Of a stretch of 64,000 bases of DNA, positions 54,792 through 64,000 are shown piece after piece. A program made the position numbers and the translations under genes. The notes below the pieces were generated by a model. That model worked only from the letters and a program-made list of their open reading frames with translations. It was not told where the DNA came from and searched no databases. Numbering within the stretch: position 1 is the stretch's first letter; every line of letters begins with the position of its first letter. Location: positions 65,987,591-66,051,590 of the forward strand of contig CM067298.1 in NCBI GenBank assembly GCA_034231615.1, in the 5' to 3' direction. This DNA is from Meghimatium bilineatum. Taxonomy: Eukaryota; Mollusca; Gastropoda; Stylommatophora; Philomycidae.

Positions 54792-56278
54792 TCTTCTTCT
54801 TCATCTTTCGCTCTCAAATAACCACAACGAATATTTCGTGTGATTTCCGCCAGGGAGAGTGAAGTACGTTGTGCTGCAAGTTCCACAGTAAAACTGTGAT
54901 TATTTGCACTCCGGTTGGCCACTTGTGGTCAGGACGTCCGAGGTCCAGCACATCCGTTTTCGTCATTCCTTTATTTCGGGTTTGGTCCCTAGTCCGTGAC
55001 AGCATGTGAATCTGTCGCCGGGCACGCTGGTGTGTAGTGCCTCTTCGCCAAGACGCTTGTCGAGCGCGTCTATCTGGCACGAGGTGCTCCACCGTCCATG
55101 AATCCATCTCGTGCATTTGGACGAACTCTGCCTGTGTCCATCGGGTACTGAACCTTTTCTCATCCGCGAGCCTGGTTCCGTATGAGGAAGAACTTGCCAG
55201 AAGAGTTGGACCCTGGCTCATTCGCCATCCTACCCGAGGCGTCGTTCACAGACATCGTGTACCCCTCGCACAAGTTTGAGTCTCACACCACGCGTTTGAG
55301 AGCAAGGCGTTCTCGAGCTGAGTGACCTTGTCCAATTAGCGCCTGAACCCATCAGGTACTGAACCCTTTCTCTCTGCAAGTGTATTTCCGGTATAGGAAA
55401 GCTTGACAATAGAGTTGGGCCAGGGTAAATCGTTGTCCCTTTTGTACCTGAGCCCATCAGATACTGAACCCTTTCTCTCTGCAAGTGTATTTCCGGTATA
55501 GGAAATCTTGACAATAGAGTTGGGCCAGGGCTAAATCGTTGTCCCTTTTGTACCTGAGCCCATCAGATACTGAACCCTTTCTCTCTGCAAGTGTATTTCC
55601 GGTATAGGAAATCTTGACAGTAGAGTTGGGCCAGGACTGCGATCGATGTCCCCTTTTTGCCTAAGCCCATCTGGTTCAGAACCCTTTCTCTTCGTGAGCA
55701 TATTTCCGTTATAGGAAGGCTCGACTTTAGAGTTGGTTTAGATCTTCTTGCTTTTCCCAGCGCCCACGATTGGGTCTGGGTCTCTACTTATAAGGATCAC
55801 AGGTAACTAGAAGCTTGTCTCGAGCTAACAGAGCTCATAGTTCCCCTTTCCTAGGAACTTTTCACTTTTCATTTGCAGTTCGCGCTGCCCTCTGGCGCTG
55901 TTCTGCTCTTTCATTGTGTCATTGTACTCATTATGACATATACTTGTTTCTCTCCATGCAACCACCTTTACGTGCCTTTTACATTGGCCGCCCGACCAAT
56001 GTTCTGACTGGACTAACATGCGTCACTGTATGTCGACAGTGTTGCTGTATGTGGTGATGCAAATGGTGTCGGAGATAGTGTCTGTCTCTTTTGCAGTCAA
56101 ATCTATTTCCATCTGCTTCCTCCACATTCTCGGACACGATCCCCAAATGATTTAGTCAGAATCAGCTCGAGCTGCTGTTTTTCTGTTTACAGGGTGCACC
56201 GCGAGGAGGTACATTTGGGATCTTGGTTATCTGCTAACCCTGGGTCCGCCTAGAGCATTGCGTTCCCTTTGCACCCCA
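54792..56278 (-). mobile_element. R1 retroposon, copy B (long form), with target duplication
   Basis: 1.49 kb flanked by the 11-bp direct repeat TTTAGACCACT (54781-54791 and 56279-56289). On the minus strand it begins TGGGGTGCAAAGGGAACGCA, has about four units of ~105 bp in 55338-55680 (unit start CCTGAGCCCATCAGATACTG on the plus strand, at 55447 and 55553), and ends GAAAGATGAAGAAGAAGA, a GAA-rich tail. Target duplication and 3' tail indicate target-primed retroposition. No protein is recognised; the 135-codon frame at 54814-55221 shows no known motif. Confidence 0.85.
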
Positions 56279-56452
56279 TTTAGACCACTAAAAGATTATC
56301 TACGCGTACAACACCTTAATGACACCAACAACCTTAAACGTGCTGTACGCAATTGGTTTTTAGGAGAAAAGGCACACATTTTTACCGTGCTGGATTACAT
56401 GGCCTTATGCGAAGATGGCCAACAACTGTACAAATATTGGAGAATACATTAA
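56279..56452 (+). pseudogene. mariner transposase pseudogene, C-terminal part
   Basis: Reads FRPLKDYLRVQHLNDTNNLK, RAVRNWFLGE and LCEDGQQLYKYW to a stop at 56450, the end of mariner transposases (usual F-G-P-L-K-x-x-L and W-F blocks and a final C-x-x-x-x-G). It joins the upstream part if R1 and one FRPL copy are removed. Confidence 0.85.
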
Positions 56453-56560
56453 GAATTAAATGTACATACTTCAGACTACATTTTTTATTGTGAGATTTAT
56501 CTATTTTCGTGCCTATTTATTTAAATTATAAATTAGGAAGCATTACTTTTTGACCATCCC

Positions 56561-56930
56561 TTTTAACACATAAAAATGGAGTTGTATTGTGAACAATGAT
56601 TCCGTGTTTGTGCTCTGCTGCTGAAGTCTTTTTGTTCTAATAAATAAATCGAAACTCGAGTGACCGAAGTTTGGTGATGATCTTCAATTACTCGTAATAT
56701 ACAACTAAATTAATTTAACACATTAATTTTCTAAAAATCTAAAGATGCATAATTTTCTAGAAGCCACTATATCAATGCAACCCGCTATTCATGATATTCG
56801 GTATGTATGAGAGGACATGTTCACTATTTCCTCTCATACATACCCTTGAGATGTATAGGGAAATACGGGGTCGGGTACACATTTTTCATATGATACGGAG
56901 TGTATAAGGATAATGTGGTAAACGTCTTTG
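56561..56930. other. No recognisable gene
   Basis: AT-rich. GAGAGGACATGTTCACTATT is followed by the inverted word CCTCTCATACATACC near 56806-56845, a short palindrome. Confidence 0.45.
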
Positions 56931-56932
56931 AT

Positions 56933-57536
<604 letters not shown>

Positions 57537-57745
57537 GCCGTGGCCATTGTTTTCCTTTGCGCGTCATGTGTAGAAGAGTTCTCTGGAGATGGCTTTCTTT
57601 TGTGTTGTTTGCAAGCTTGTTCCTGTGGCTTCTTTGATTTCTGAGGTTCATCTTTTTCATGGTCTGCCTCTGACTTTATTGCCGTGATGTCTATGTACCA
57701 TCTGTGGCACGCTGTCTGTAGTGGAAGCGGTAAAATGATTAGCAA
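57537..57745 (-). mobile_element. L-D LINE 3' end
   Basis: The reverse complement encodes TACHRWYIDITAIKSEADHE and SPENSSTHDAQRK, matching the copy at 61643-61945 (LCYTDI...LEADHENDGAPK, SPENSSTP). Its 3' end, GCATATAGATGGATAGATAG, runs straight into the GATA array, which is therefore its tail. Confidence 0.8.
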
Positions 57746-57764
57746 GCGCGGATCATATATGATA

Positions 57765-57937
57765 ATTTTAACTGCCCACTGTATGACATCACAAGAAAAC
57801 TATGGTCATCTGAAAAAGCTCTGACGGATAAACTCTATGGCCTTTTCTCTGGGCTGATGGCCACAGTACAGTTATTTGATGAAATCCATATCAGCGTCTG
57901 CCGTCGACTGCAGAAGAAGAAGAAGAGGGAAGATAAA
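57765..57937 (+). mobile_element. L-B-like LINE 3' end with GAA tail
   Basis: ENYGHLKKL-type region, then ALTDKLYGLFSGLMATVQLF, ending TCGACTGCAGAAGAAGAAGA. It follows the layout of the L-B ends. Confidence 0.6.
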
Positions 57938-58039
57938 TACTTCCAGTATTAAGATTAATGTTGAGACGGTTACTACAGTTCTGCAGTAGTTAGTTGGTCA
58001 GTCAGTCACTTGTTAGTTAATTAGTTATTTAGTCGCCAT

Positions 58040-58312
58040 TGTGTAGCCGGGCCCGAAAAGGGAGCAAAGAATAGCAGCACTGTTTACCTTCAATGCATGT
58101 CGTAAAAGGCGACTAAGGAGGTTATGGTATGGAGTTGGCTGTCCCATCCCATATAGGGTCAGCGACCCAAAGCCATGCTGAAGTCGAATGTGTCAGGACG
58201 AAAGGCGCAGATATCACAGCAATGCTGTAAACCATGACACAACGCATTTCGTTCTCCGGACTACATCCTGCTAATCTGCAGGAATTTGAGAACGAACGCA
58301 GAAGAAGAAGTA
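58040..58312 (+). mobile_element. S1 SINE-like repeat, best-preserved sense copy
   Basis: Runs from TGTAGCCGGGCCCGAAAAGG through GTCGTAAAAGGCGACTAAGG, CCCATCCCATATAGGGTCAG and TCGTTCTCCGGACTACATCC to GAGAACGAACGCAGAAGAAG. Contains internal short palindromes (GTCG...CGAC; GGCTGTCCCATCCCATATAG). Closest to the copy at 63035-63325. Confidence 0.9.
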
Positions 58313-58564
58313 GTTAGTCGGATCATGACCACTGCACTCCGGATATGACCGTAGGTGCTTCGATCTACACTTGAGTTTTTCATCCATTACATGACCATTA
58401 TCATTCTCTGTTAAATGTTGATTTACCAACACTTTTCTAAATACACAACAGCGCTAATTTTTGCCAGTGCCGCATTTCAAAGCAGTCCTATTATTCTGTT
58501 CGTGAAAAAGGAATCATCTATTCTCTTTCCCCATGTAAATGATTGTTGATTGCATGGACACACT

Positions 58565-59480
58565 AGCCTTTAAGCGTTGACGTGGGAGTAACAGTTGTCA
58601 TTCTAAAGCCAAATGTGTAGCATTGGTTGCGTTGAGTTCATGTTTTTTCAAGGTTATCTTGATGTTTTTTTACCTTATTGGTATTTGGTTTGAGTTTATT
58701 ATAAGGTGATCTAGCGATTTTACTTGCAGTCGTTCGATATCGTCAATACATTATATTATGTCCACTCTTTTAATATTTTTTCCCTATTTTATCTAGTTTA
58801 GTAACCATTGCAGCTTTTATCAGACACTTAATTTCACACGCAACGATTTTACTTTCTTGCGAAACTGTTAAAGATAATGTTTGACATTGGTAGCAGTATT
58901 GAAATAAAAATTGTAGATATTATATGCCTTTAGATTTCCATCTTGATCTTTGGGCGGAGAAGTAATAGTGAAAGTTGGTAAGTCATTGTGTTTACTTTCT
59001 GACACATTACATCTATTTCTCTGTCTAGTCTTCCATTTTCTGAAAGAAATATTGCTTAGATATTTAACTTCTTTGGCTTGTTTCACTTTGGTGCTATCTA
59101 TTTATATACCCATTGATGATGCAGACTTGTTGTTATTTTTCATGTTTTCTGTTTGTGCGTTAATTTACATGTTGTACTTATTAATGCGTTTATGTGGTTA
59201 TGCAAATTTTCTTCATTTTAGTATATCAGATTTTGATCGTCGGTAAATAGTTCGTGGATTTAATTATTAAATTCCTCAACAGGTTTATTTCCCATGTTCT
59301 TCTATTTGTTGATGAGAGATTCTTCTATAATTGTGCCCATGCATATGTTGAAATGTAGAGGTGAACGCATGCAGCCGTTTCTTCTTCCAGATCTTGTTTT
59401 GAAAGATTCAGTCATCTCATTTGTTGTTCTTACTGAACTTTGACATTTTTTTGTATAATGCTTTTATATTATCTAACAAA
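58565..59480 (-). mobile_element. L-D LINE, RT and C-terminal relics (lower part)
   Basis: The reverse complement has GRRNGCMRSPLHFNICMGTI near 59385-59325 (RT motif before the catalytic box), FTDDQNLI near 59240 (the catalytic box, YADD equivalent now FTDD), and ITLKKHELNATNATHLALE near 58640-58590, the L-D C-terminus. It is interrupted by R1-short at 59490 and continues at 59743. Confidence 0.75.
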
Positions 59481-59489
59481 TGTCCTCTG

Positions 59490-59733
59490 ATCTGTTTTTC
59501 TTCCTAGCCCAAGGAATTGCGAGCAATTATCTCTTACTTTCTATCTCTTACTGTTTATTGTGTTGGCGTAGAAGTCTCGGATATATTGCTTGTCTCTTTG
59601 CAGGTAATTCTCATTCCATCTACAGCTTCCACATCCACGGACAAGAGCACCTATCTTTCTGTTTCCATGGTGCACCACGGGGAGATACTTTTAGTATCCG
59701 TCGAGAGCAATGCGGAACCCTTTTGCACCCCGC
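59490..59733 (-). mobile_element. R1 retroposon, short form, with target duplication
   Basis: 244 bp flanked by the 9-bp repeat TGTCCTCTG (59481-59489 and 59734-59742). On the minus strand it begins CGGGGTGCAAAAGGGTTCCG, like the 5' end of R1 copy B, and then follows it (GTCCGTGGATGTGGAAGC, CAAAGAGACAAGCAATATAT, CCGAGACTTC) before ending in an A-rich stretch. The tandem-unit region of long R1 is absent. Confidence 0.8.
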
Positions 59734-59742
59734 TGTCCTCTG

Positions 59743-59890
59743 GTATAATTTCAAAGGTTTTCCCAGAGAATGTCTCTTTCTACTCTGTCAAATGCCTTTT
59801 CCTGATCTACATATAATGTATTTAGATCTTTTTTGTATTCGATTGATTTTACACTTATGTGTCTGTGTGAATAGTGCGTCTATACAGCTT
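59743..59890 (-). mobile_element. L-D LINE, RT relic (upper part)
   Basis: The reverse complement encodes YKKDLNTLYVDQEKAFDRVE and RDILWENL, the RT fingers/palm D-x-x-K-A-F-D block. It joins the lower part across the R1-short insertion. Confidence 0.8.
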
Positions 59891-59944
59891 GCCCCACTTC
59901 TGCAGCCAAATTAAGCGGAACAGCTGTAGTTCTGCAATGTTTCG

Positions 59945-60112
59945 TGAAAAACTGTCAGGTACAGCATGTTTCCCATTAAGGAGTTGCAGGGAGGGATATT
60001 GTAGCATGTGTGATGAAGACCGCATGCTCTTGCTGTCGCCACGTCATGTACTGGATGAGTTTTTTAAATTGTGAGATCAACGCGCTAACCTCTCAGTGCC
60101 ACACTCGCAATG
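59945..60112 (-). mobile_element. S2 SINE-like repeat, copy 1
   Basis: The minus strand begins GTGTGGCACTGAGAGGTTAG with GCGTTGATCTCACAA, a tRNA D-arm/A-box-like head, then ACATGACGTGGCGACAGCAA and CTCCTTAATGGGAAACATGC. Shared with 62053-62148. No B box found. Confidence 0.6.
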
Positions 60113-60182
60113 TTTCGTATTTTCTGTTTATTATTTTCACGTAGATTTACCTGTATGATCAAATAGGGAGATGGCTCTATAT

Positions 60183-60744
60183 CATTGGTTTCCAAAGTGG
60201 GTGACACGGTCTTACCGCTGCCCAGTGGGGGCTGACGCCTTTTAGGAAGTAATAGTGGGTTCAGAATCAATTGGGGGGGGGGGGCTTTCAGGCGGTCTAG
60301 TCGGTGGCTCCTTATAGAATAAAAAAATATTATATAAATTTAAAGTATTACCAAAAAACTATATCCATGATTTTACGATATACTTCGTAATATATTTTAC
60401 AGTGTTTTAATTATTACAATAAAATAGTTCTACTAATGTAATAAAATCTCTTAATATTTAGTAAGGGCCTACTAGTTTTCATATTTAAACCATTTTAAGA
60501 AAGTATACATAATGCTATTCGAGCATACACTTTACACGCTTTATATATGGCTATGTTTCATTAAATTCGGTATAACAATAACTATCTTCAAGATGAAGCA
60601 TATATTGGCCACTACTTTTTCAATAATGTAACGGCACAAGCAGTTATGTATGAAAAGTTTTACGTCGCAAATATCAAACGACATGAACGCGAAACTATGT
60701 CTTGCTAATTGGGCGGTGGCCCGAAAATAGTTTGGGAGTTTATG
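60183..60744. mobile_element. Non-autonomous hAT, 562 bp, perfect target duplication
   Basis: Flanked by the 8-bp repeat CTCTATAT (60175-60182 and 60745-60752). Left end CATTGGTTTCCAAAGTGGG; the reverse complement of the right end reads CATAAACTCCCAAACTATTT. G-run inside at 60271-60282. No transposase. Confidence 0.75.
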
Positions 60745-60819
60745 CTCTATATGATTCGCATTCTCTCTTACTACCTTTGTATGTCCATAATGGTAGAATT
60801 ATAACTAAAAACCTGACAT

Positions 60820-61642
60820 CATCAATATTCATACTACCTAAAAATAAATCCAGGGCTGTGGACTGTACAGAATATAGAACAATAAGTTTGATGACATATA
60901 ACCAAAATACTACTAGATAATAAATGAAAGAATTAAAAACAAGATAGACACTGAGTTTGGTTCAAGGAAAACAAAGGAACCAGAGAAGATATACTTAGTA
61001 TCCGACTATTCATAGATAAATATATAGAAGTCCAAACATTATCTATATTTGCTTCATAGGGTACAGCAAAGCTTTGATAGAGTCCTATAGAAAAAAATTA
61101 ATCGAATGTCTCCAAGAAAAAGACATAAAGGAAAAGATTTTAGACTCATTAGAAATATATATTGGGAAGAGACTGCATCACTAAGGTGTGAAAACAGCTA
61201 CTCACCATACATAAAATAAGTAGACAAGGATGCATTTTATCAACCAGCCTATTTAATATCTACACAGAGAATATCTTTAAACATATAGAAGGAATGCCAG
61301 AAATCAAGATCACTGGAAAATAATACACAACCTCAAATCTGCAGATGACACCTTTCTTTTAGACATTGAACATGACCTACAAAGACTAATTGATCAGGTC
61401 GTTAAATCAAGTAAAGAACACGGACTGGATATAAACATCCGAAAAACAAAAACCATGATAATCAGCAAAGTCAAAAAATAACGGGTGCTACACATAAAAA
61501 ATACATGGAGAGAATCTACAACAAGTAGAACGTTATCAATATCTTGAACACATAATCACAAATTATGGTAGAAGTGAAACAGAAGTAAAAAGGAGAATAG
61601 GAATGGCTAAAGTGCTTTCAATGTCATGAGGAGAATATTAAC
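60820..61642 (+). mobile_element. L-A LINE, RT domain fragment
   Basis: Frame-broken plus-strand RT. EYRTISLMTYNQ at 60868-60903, FIGYSKALIE near 61055-61085, then KLIECLQEKDIKEKILDSLE, a decayed GVRQGC region near 61200-61240, LKSADDTFLLDIEHDLQRLI (about 61330-61395, the Y of YADD now S), and EHGLDINIRKTKTMIISKV. It continues after the insertion at 61643. Confidence 0.85.
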
Positions 61643-62167
61643 TGTCTACCATCTATTCGCTAAACCCTTTGTTGCCTTTCAGCGTCAGGGGTAGAAGAGT
61701 TTTCTGGAGACGACCCCCTTTGTGTTGAGTATATTGTGGAATTTGTCGCCTCTTTTATTTCGGTGCTCCATCGTTTTCGTGGTCGGCCTCTAGGTATGAC
61801 TTCAATATATCTGTGTAGCATAGCTTACTGTGGTATACTGTCTGATGGTAGTCTGCTAATGTATGCGAACCATTTGATCTGTTGTCTCTTAATGTAGTCC
61901 AAGATTGGGGTGGTGCCGGTTTTTTGTCAAATGTATTCATTCTTTACTTTGTATATTAGCGATATTCCTAGGGTTCTGCGTACGCATGCTATTTCAGCTG
62001 TCACCAGTTTACGTTTCTCTTTTGCTGTCGTTGTCCATGCAACGTTGTTCCCAGTACATGACGTGGCGACAGCAAGAGCCATGCGGCCTTTATCACACAG
62101 CTACAAAACCCCTTTCTGAAACTCCTTAACGGGAAACATGCACTATCTTGGGTGTTACATATACATG
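61643..62167 (-). mobile_element. L-D LINE fragment inserted in L-A
   Basis: Flanked by TTAAC (61638-61642 and 62168-62172), a short putative target duplication. The reverse complement encodes LVTAEIACVRRTLGISLIYK (about 62010-61950), LDYIKRQQIKWFAYI, GRPRKRW and SRKLFYP, ending GCGAATAGATGGTAGACA. Frameshifted. Its 5' side includes the S2 copy at 62053-62148. Confidence 0.75.
62053..62148 (+). mobile_element. S2 SINE-like repeat, copy 2
   Basis: AGTACATGACGTGGCGACAG to CTTAACGGGAAACATGC matches the reverse complement of 59945-60050. The tRNA-like head is missing. Confidence 0.6.
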
Positions 62168-62575
62168 TTAACATCTAAATAAATTAAAAACAAGTAAAAA
62201 ATGAGATATTAAATGTTACATCTATTCTATATTAATTTATGACTCAGAAACACTGAAATTATTTTTTTTTAAAATAATAATATATATTTAAAAATTATTT
62301 ATTAGGAAGACATAATTGATGCTTTTGAGATGTAAATACATAGAAGAATAAGGAGAACATCATGGAAAGAGAGGGAAACAAACAAAGAGGTTCTAACGAC
62401 ACTTAATTTTAAGAAAGAATTATTAAAGAAAACAAAGATCAAGCAAATAAAATATATTGGACACATTAACATACCTTTTTGAAGACCATACTTGAGGGTA
62501 AAGTCGAAGGAGGCTAGGAAGAAGTAGACAGAGATACAAGTGGGTGAGTAACATCACAAGATGAATAGTTTACAG
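62168..62575 (+). mobile_element. L-A LINE, middle part
   Basis: TTAACATCTAAATAAATTAA, then TATTCTATATTAATTTATGA and CTCAGAAACACTG, then ATACATAGAAGAATAAGGAG, in L-A order to ATGAATAGTTTACAG, where a hAT MITE interrupts it. Confidence 0.85.
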
Positions 62576-62760
62576 TAGAGCTATTCAATTATATTTACTC
62601 GGGGGCCAAAATGTAGAAAATGGGGATCATCACGGGCCAGAGGTCCATATACAGTAAATTTTTATAGCTCTATTTCACTGTTTTAGCAATAATCCGCGGG
62701 CCACTTCCTAGGCTTTTGCGGGCCGGAATTGTTCCGCGGGCCGCCAATTGAATAGCCCTG
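62576..62760. mobile_element. hAT-type MITE, 185 bp, perfect target duplication
   Basis: Flanked by GTTTACAG (62568-62575 and 62761-62768). Left TAGAGCTATTCAATT; the reverse complement of the right end is CAGGGCTATTCAATT. GC-rich subterminal GCGGGCC words. It lies within the L-A codons for G-Y-S-L. Confidence 0.9.
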
Positions 62761-62865
62761 GTTTACAGCCTAGCAGAATACACCACCAAAACGAAAGACA
62801 GGGGATATTAGTGGTATATTGCAGCCAACCATCGTTGTGGAGACGGTTCTTGATGATGATGAATG
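62761..62865 (+). mobile_element. L-A LINE, 3' end
   Basis: GTTTACAGCCTAGCAGAATA, then AACCATCGTTGTGGAGACGG and the tail TTCTTGATGATGATGAATGG. It completes the L-A copy begun at 60820. Confidence 0.9.
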
Positions 62866-63034
62866 GTAGAATTACTGATTTTTACCAGTCCTCTGATACT
62901 TTTTTTCCTGTCGAGGTTATTGTGAATATCTATCTAGCCACTGAACCCCTGTTTTTTTACATGCTATTATTGATTAGCTGGGTTCGCATAGTCTCACGGT
63001 GATTTATTACGTGGGAAATGTTTTAAGGTTTCTT

Positions 63035-63325
63035 CTATTTCTTCTTCTTCTTCTGCGTTCGTTCTCAAACTCCTGTAGATTAGCAGGATGTAGTCCGGAG
63101 AACGGAATGCGTTGTGTCATGGTTTATAGGATTACTGCGATATCTGCGCCTTTCAGCCTTACACATCCGACTTCAGCATGGCTTTGGGTCACTGACCATA
63201 TATGGGATGGACAGTCAACTCCATCCCATAACCTCCTTAGTCGCCTTTTACGACATGCGTGGAAGGTAAACAGTGTTGTTATTCTTTGCTTCCCTTTCGG
63301 GCCTCGGCAATACACGGGGCGTTCC
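63035..63325 (-). mobile_element. S1 SINE-like repeat, full length
   Basis: Plus strand from CTTCTTCTTCTTCTGCGTTC to GGCAATACACGGGGCG. Very close to the sense copy at 58040-58312 in reverse complement, with only scattered differences, so probably young. The tail of four or more GAA units faces left. Confidence 0.9.
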
Positions 63326-64000
63326 TTTTCTTGATTTCGTATATCTGCTTCTAGATTTTTTAGATGGTTTGTGGGTCTATATTATGTTGTGATACTTGGG
63401 TTGTATAATTTCTGGGAGTATTCTTTCCTTCTTGCTTTATATTTATAGTCGTTGTACATATAGTCGTTGTACATATAGTCGTTGAATTGGGATGTATAAG
63501 GGAGACATTTTGCAGTTGCTTGGTTAACGATTGTTGAACGTAGATACTACTATAGATGGAATATCTAGATACGTTTCAAATAATTTGGTATTCCGTGAGC
63601 ATCTGAGTGCAGAATGAGAGATTGTATTCAACTAGCGTGCCACGGGAAACATCAGTATGCATACGCTTCAATATTTGCTTGGGGAGATTGAGCACTTATT
63701 GGTTGTTCCGGAGAGCAGTAACGTTGGCTTTAATTAAATAAACAATGGTCAATCAATCAGTGTTGCTTCGCAGTGCTATTCCATCATACACAGCATGTCT
63801 TGCCAATGAACTTGCTCTTTGGTTGCATCTTACCTCCGCATCATCATAGTGTCATATCTACGTTATAATTCTCTGGATCTACGAGATGCTTAAACGGGTG
63901 ACCAAATTTGCTATTTTCATGTATCTGTCTATCTTACCAAACGTGCTTTAGAATTCTGTGAGTATCATAGGTAGTCTGCATTTGACTCACCAACCTGGTG
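63326..64000. other. No recognisable gene
   Basis: A triplicated ACATATAGTCGTTGT word occurs near 63450-63490. Otherwise unique AT-rich sequence to the window end. Confidence 0.45.

Larger units (their letters stand above)
54120..56560 (+). mobile_element. mariner-type transposon interrupted by R1
   Basis: Terminal inverted repeats: GGGATGGTCAAAGGATATCG with CTTCCTAATTT at the left, and GGGATGGTCAAAAAGTAATG with CTTCCTAATTT as the reverse complement of the right end (56520-56560). A TA precedes the left end; the right TA is unclear. Without the R1 insert the element is about 950 bp, so it also carries an internal deletion of the transposase core. Confidence 0.85.

Noticed and set aside
54814-55221. 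135-codon minus-strand frame within R1
   Set aside because: No recognised motif, and the corresponding part of the other R1 copy (about 340-740) does not keep the frame. Treated as chance.

Overview
The window looks like non-coding, repeat-dense metazoan DNA. It is AT-rich, has no operon-like gene packing and has no recognisable host protein-coding gene, tRNA or rRNA. Almost everything recognisable is mobile-element debris: several LINE families with GVRQGC- and YADD/FADD-type reverse transcriptase remnants, Penelope-like elements with a GIY-YIG domain, hAT and mariner DNA transposons, MITEs, tRNA-derived SINEs, and many minisatellites and microsatellites. The mixture, and the style of the LINE C-terminal domains, suggests a marine invertebrate, most likely a lophotrochozoan and possibly a gastropod mollusc. 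That is an inference from family resemblance, not a search result.

Family labels are local to this annotation and were defined by comparing copies within the window. LINEs: L-A (3' tail of TGA repeats), L-B (GAA tail), L-C (ATTG tail), L-D (GATA tail), L-F and L-G (tail not defined). Retroposons: R1 (long form with tandem units near 105 bp, plus a short form), R2 (Penelope-like 3' end), R3 (about 210 bp). SINEs: S1 (GAA tail), S2, and tRNA-derived S3. MITEs: M1 to M3.

Layout. 1-10 kb: an R1 copy, S1, a head-to-head pair of L-A fragments, a 41-bp minisatellite, and a head-to-head pair of Penelope-like 3' halves lying inside an older degenerate tandem repeat. 10-25 kb: widely spaced inverted repeats, an M1 MITE, an L-C LINE split by a 3.4-kb hAT, an L-A reverse transcriptase fragment, tandem repeats, and a second 2.2-kb hAT with a ZBED-type transposase pseudogene. 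25-34 kb: tandem repeats and L-G, L-A, L-F, L-B, L-D and L-C fragments. 34-40 kb: an almost perfect 134-bp-arm palindrome with a 13-bp flanking direct repeat, a 47-bp minisatellite, and a hAT MITE whose end has been amplified into a 28-bp minisatellite, then S1, M2, a tRNA-derived SINE and a 62-bp minisatellite. 40-47 kb: the best-preserved LINE fragment (L-C, 265-codon open frame), then L-F and L-G. 47-64 kb: further Penelope-like ends (R2 pair), L-A, S1, a mariner split by R1 with an 11-bp target duplication, a block of roughly 140 ATCT units that is the tail of an L-D LINE, and an L-A/L-D/hAT nest.

The elements do not form a pathway. What connects them is insertion history: at least seven insertions can be ordered by target-site duplications read directly in the sequence. 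The most unusual items are the palindrome at 33958-34240, the R1 family, the minisatellite derived from a hAT end, and the recurrent head-to-head inverted pairs.
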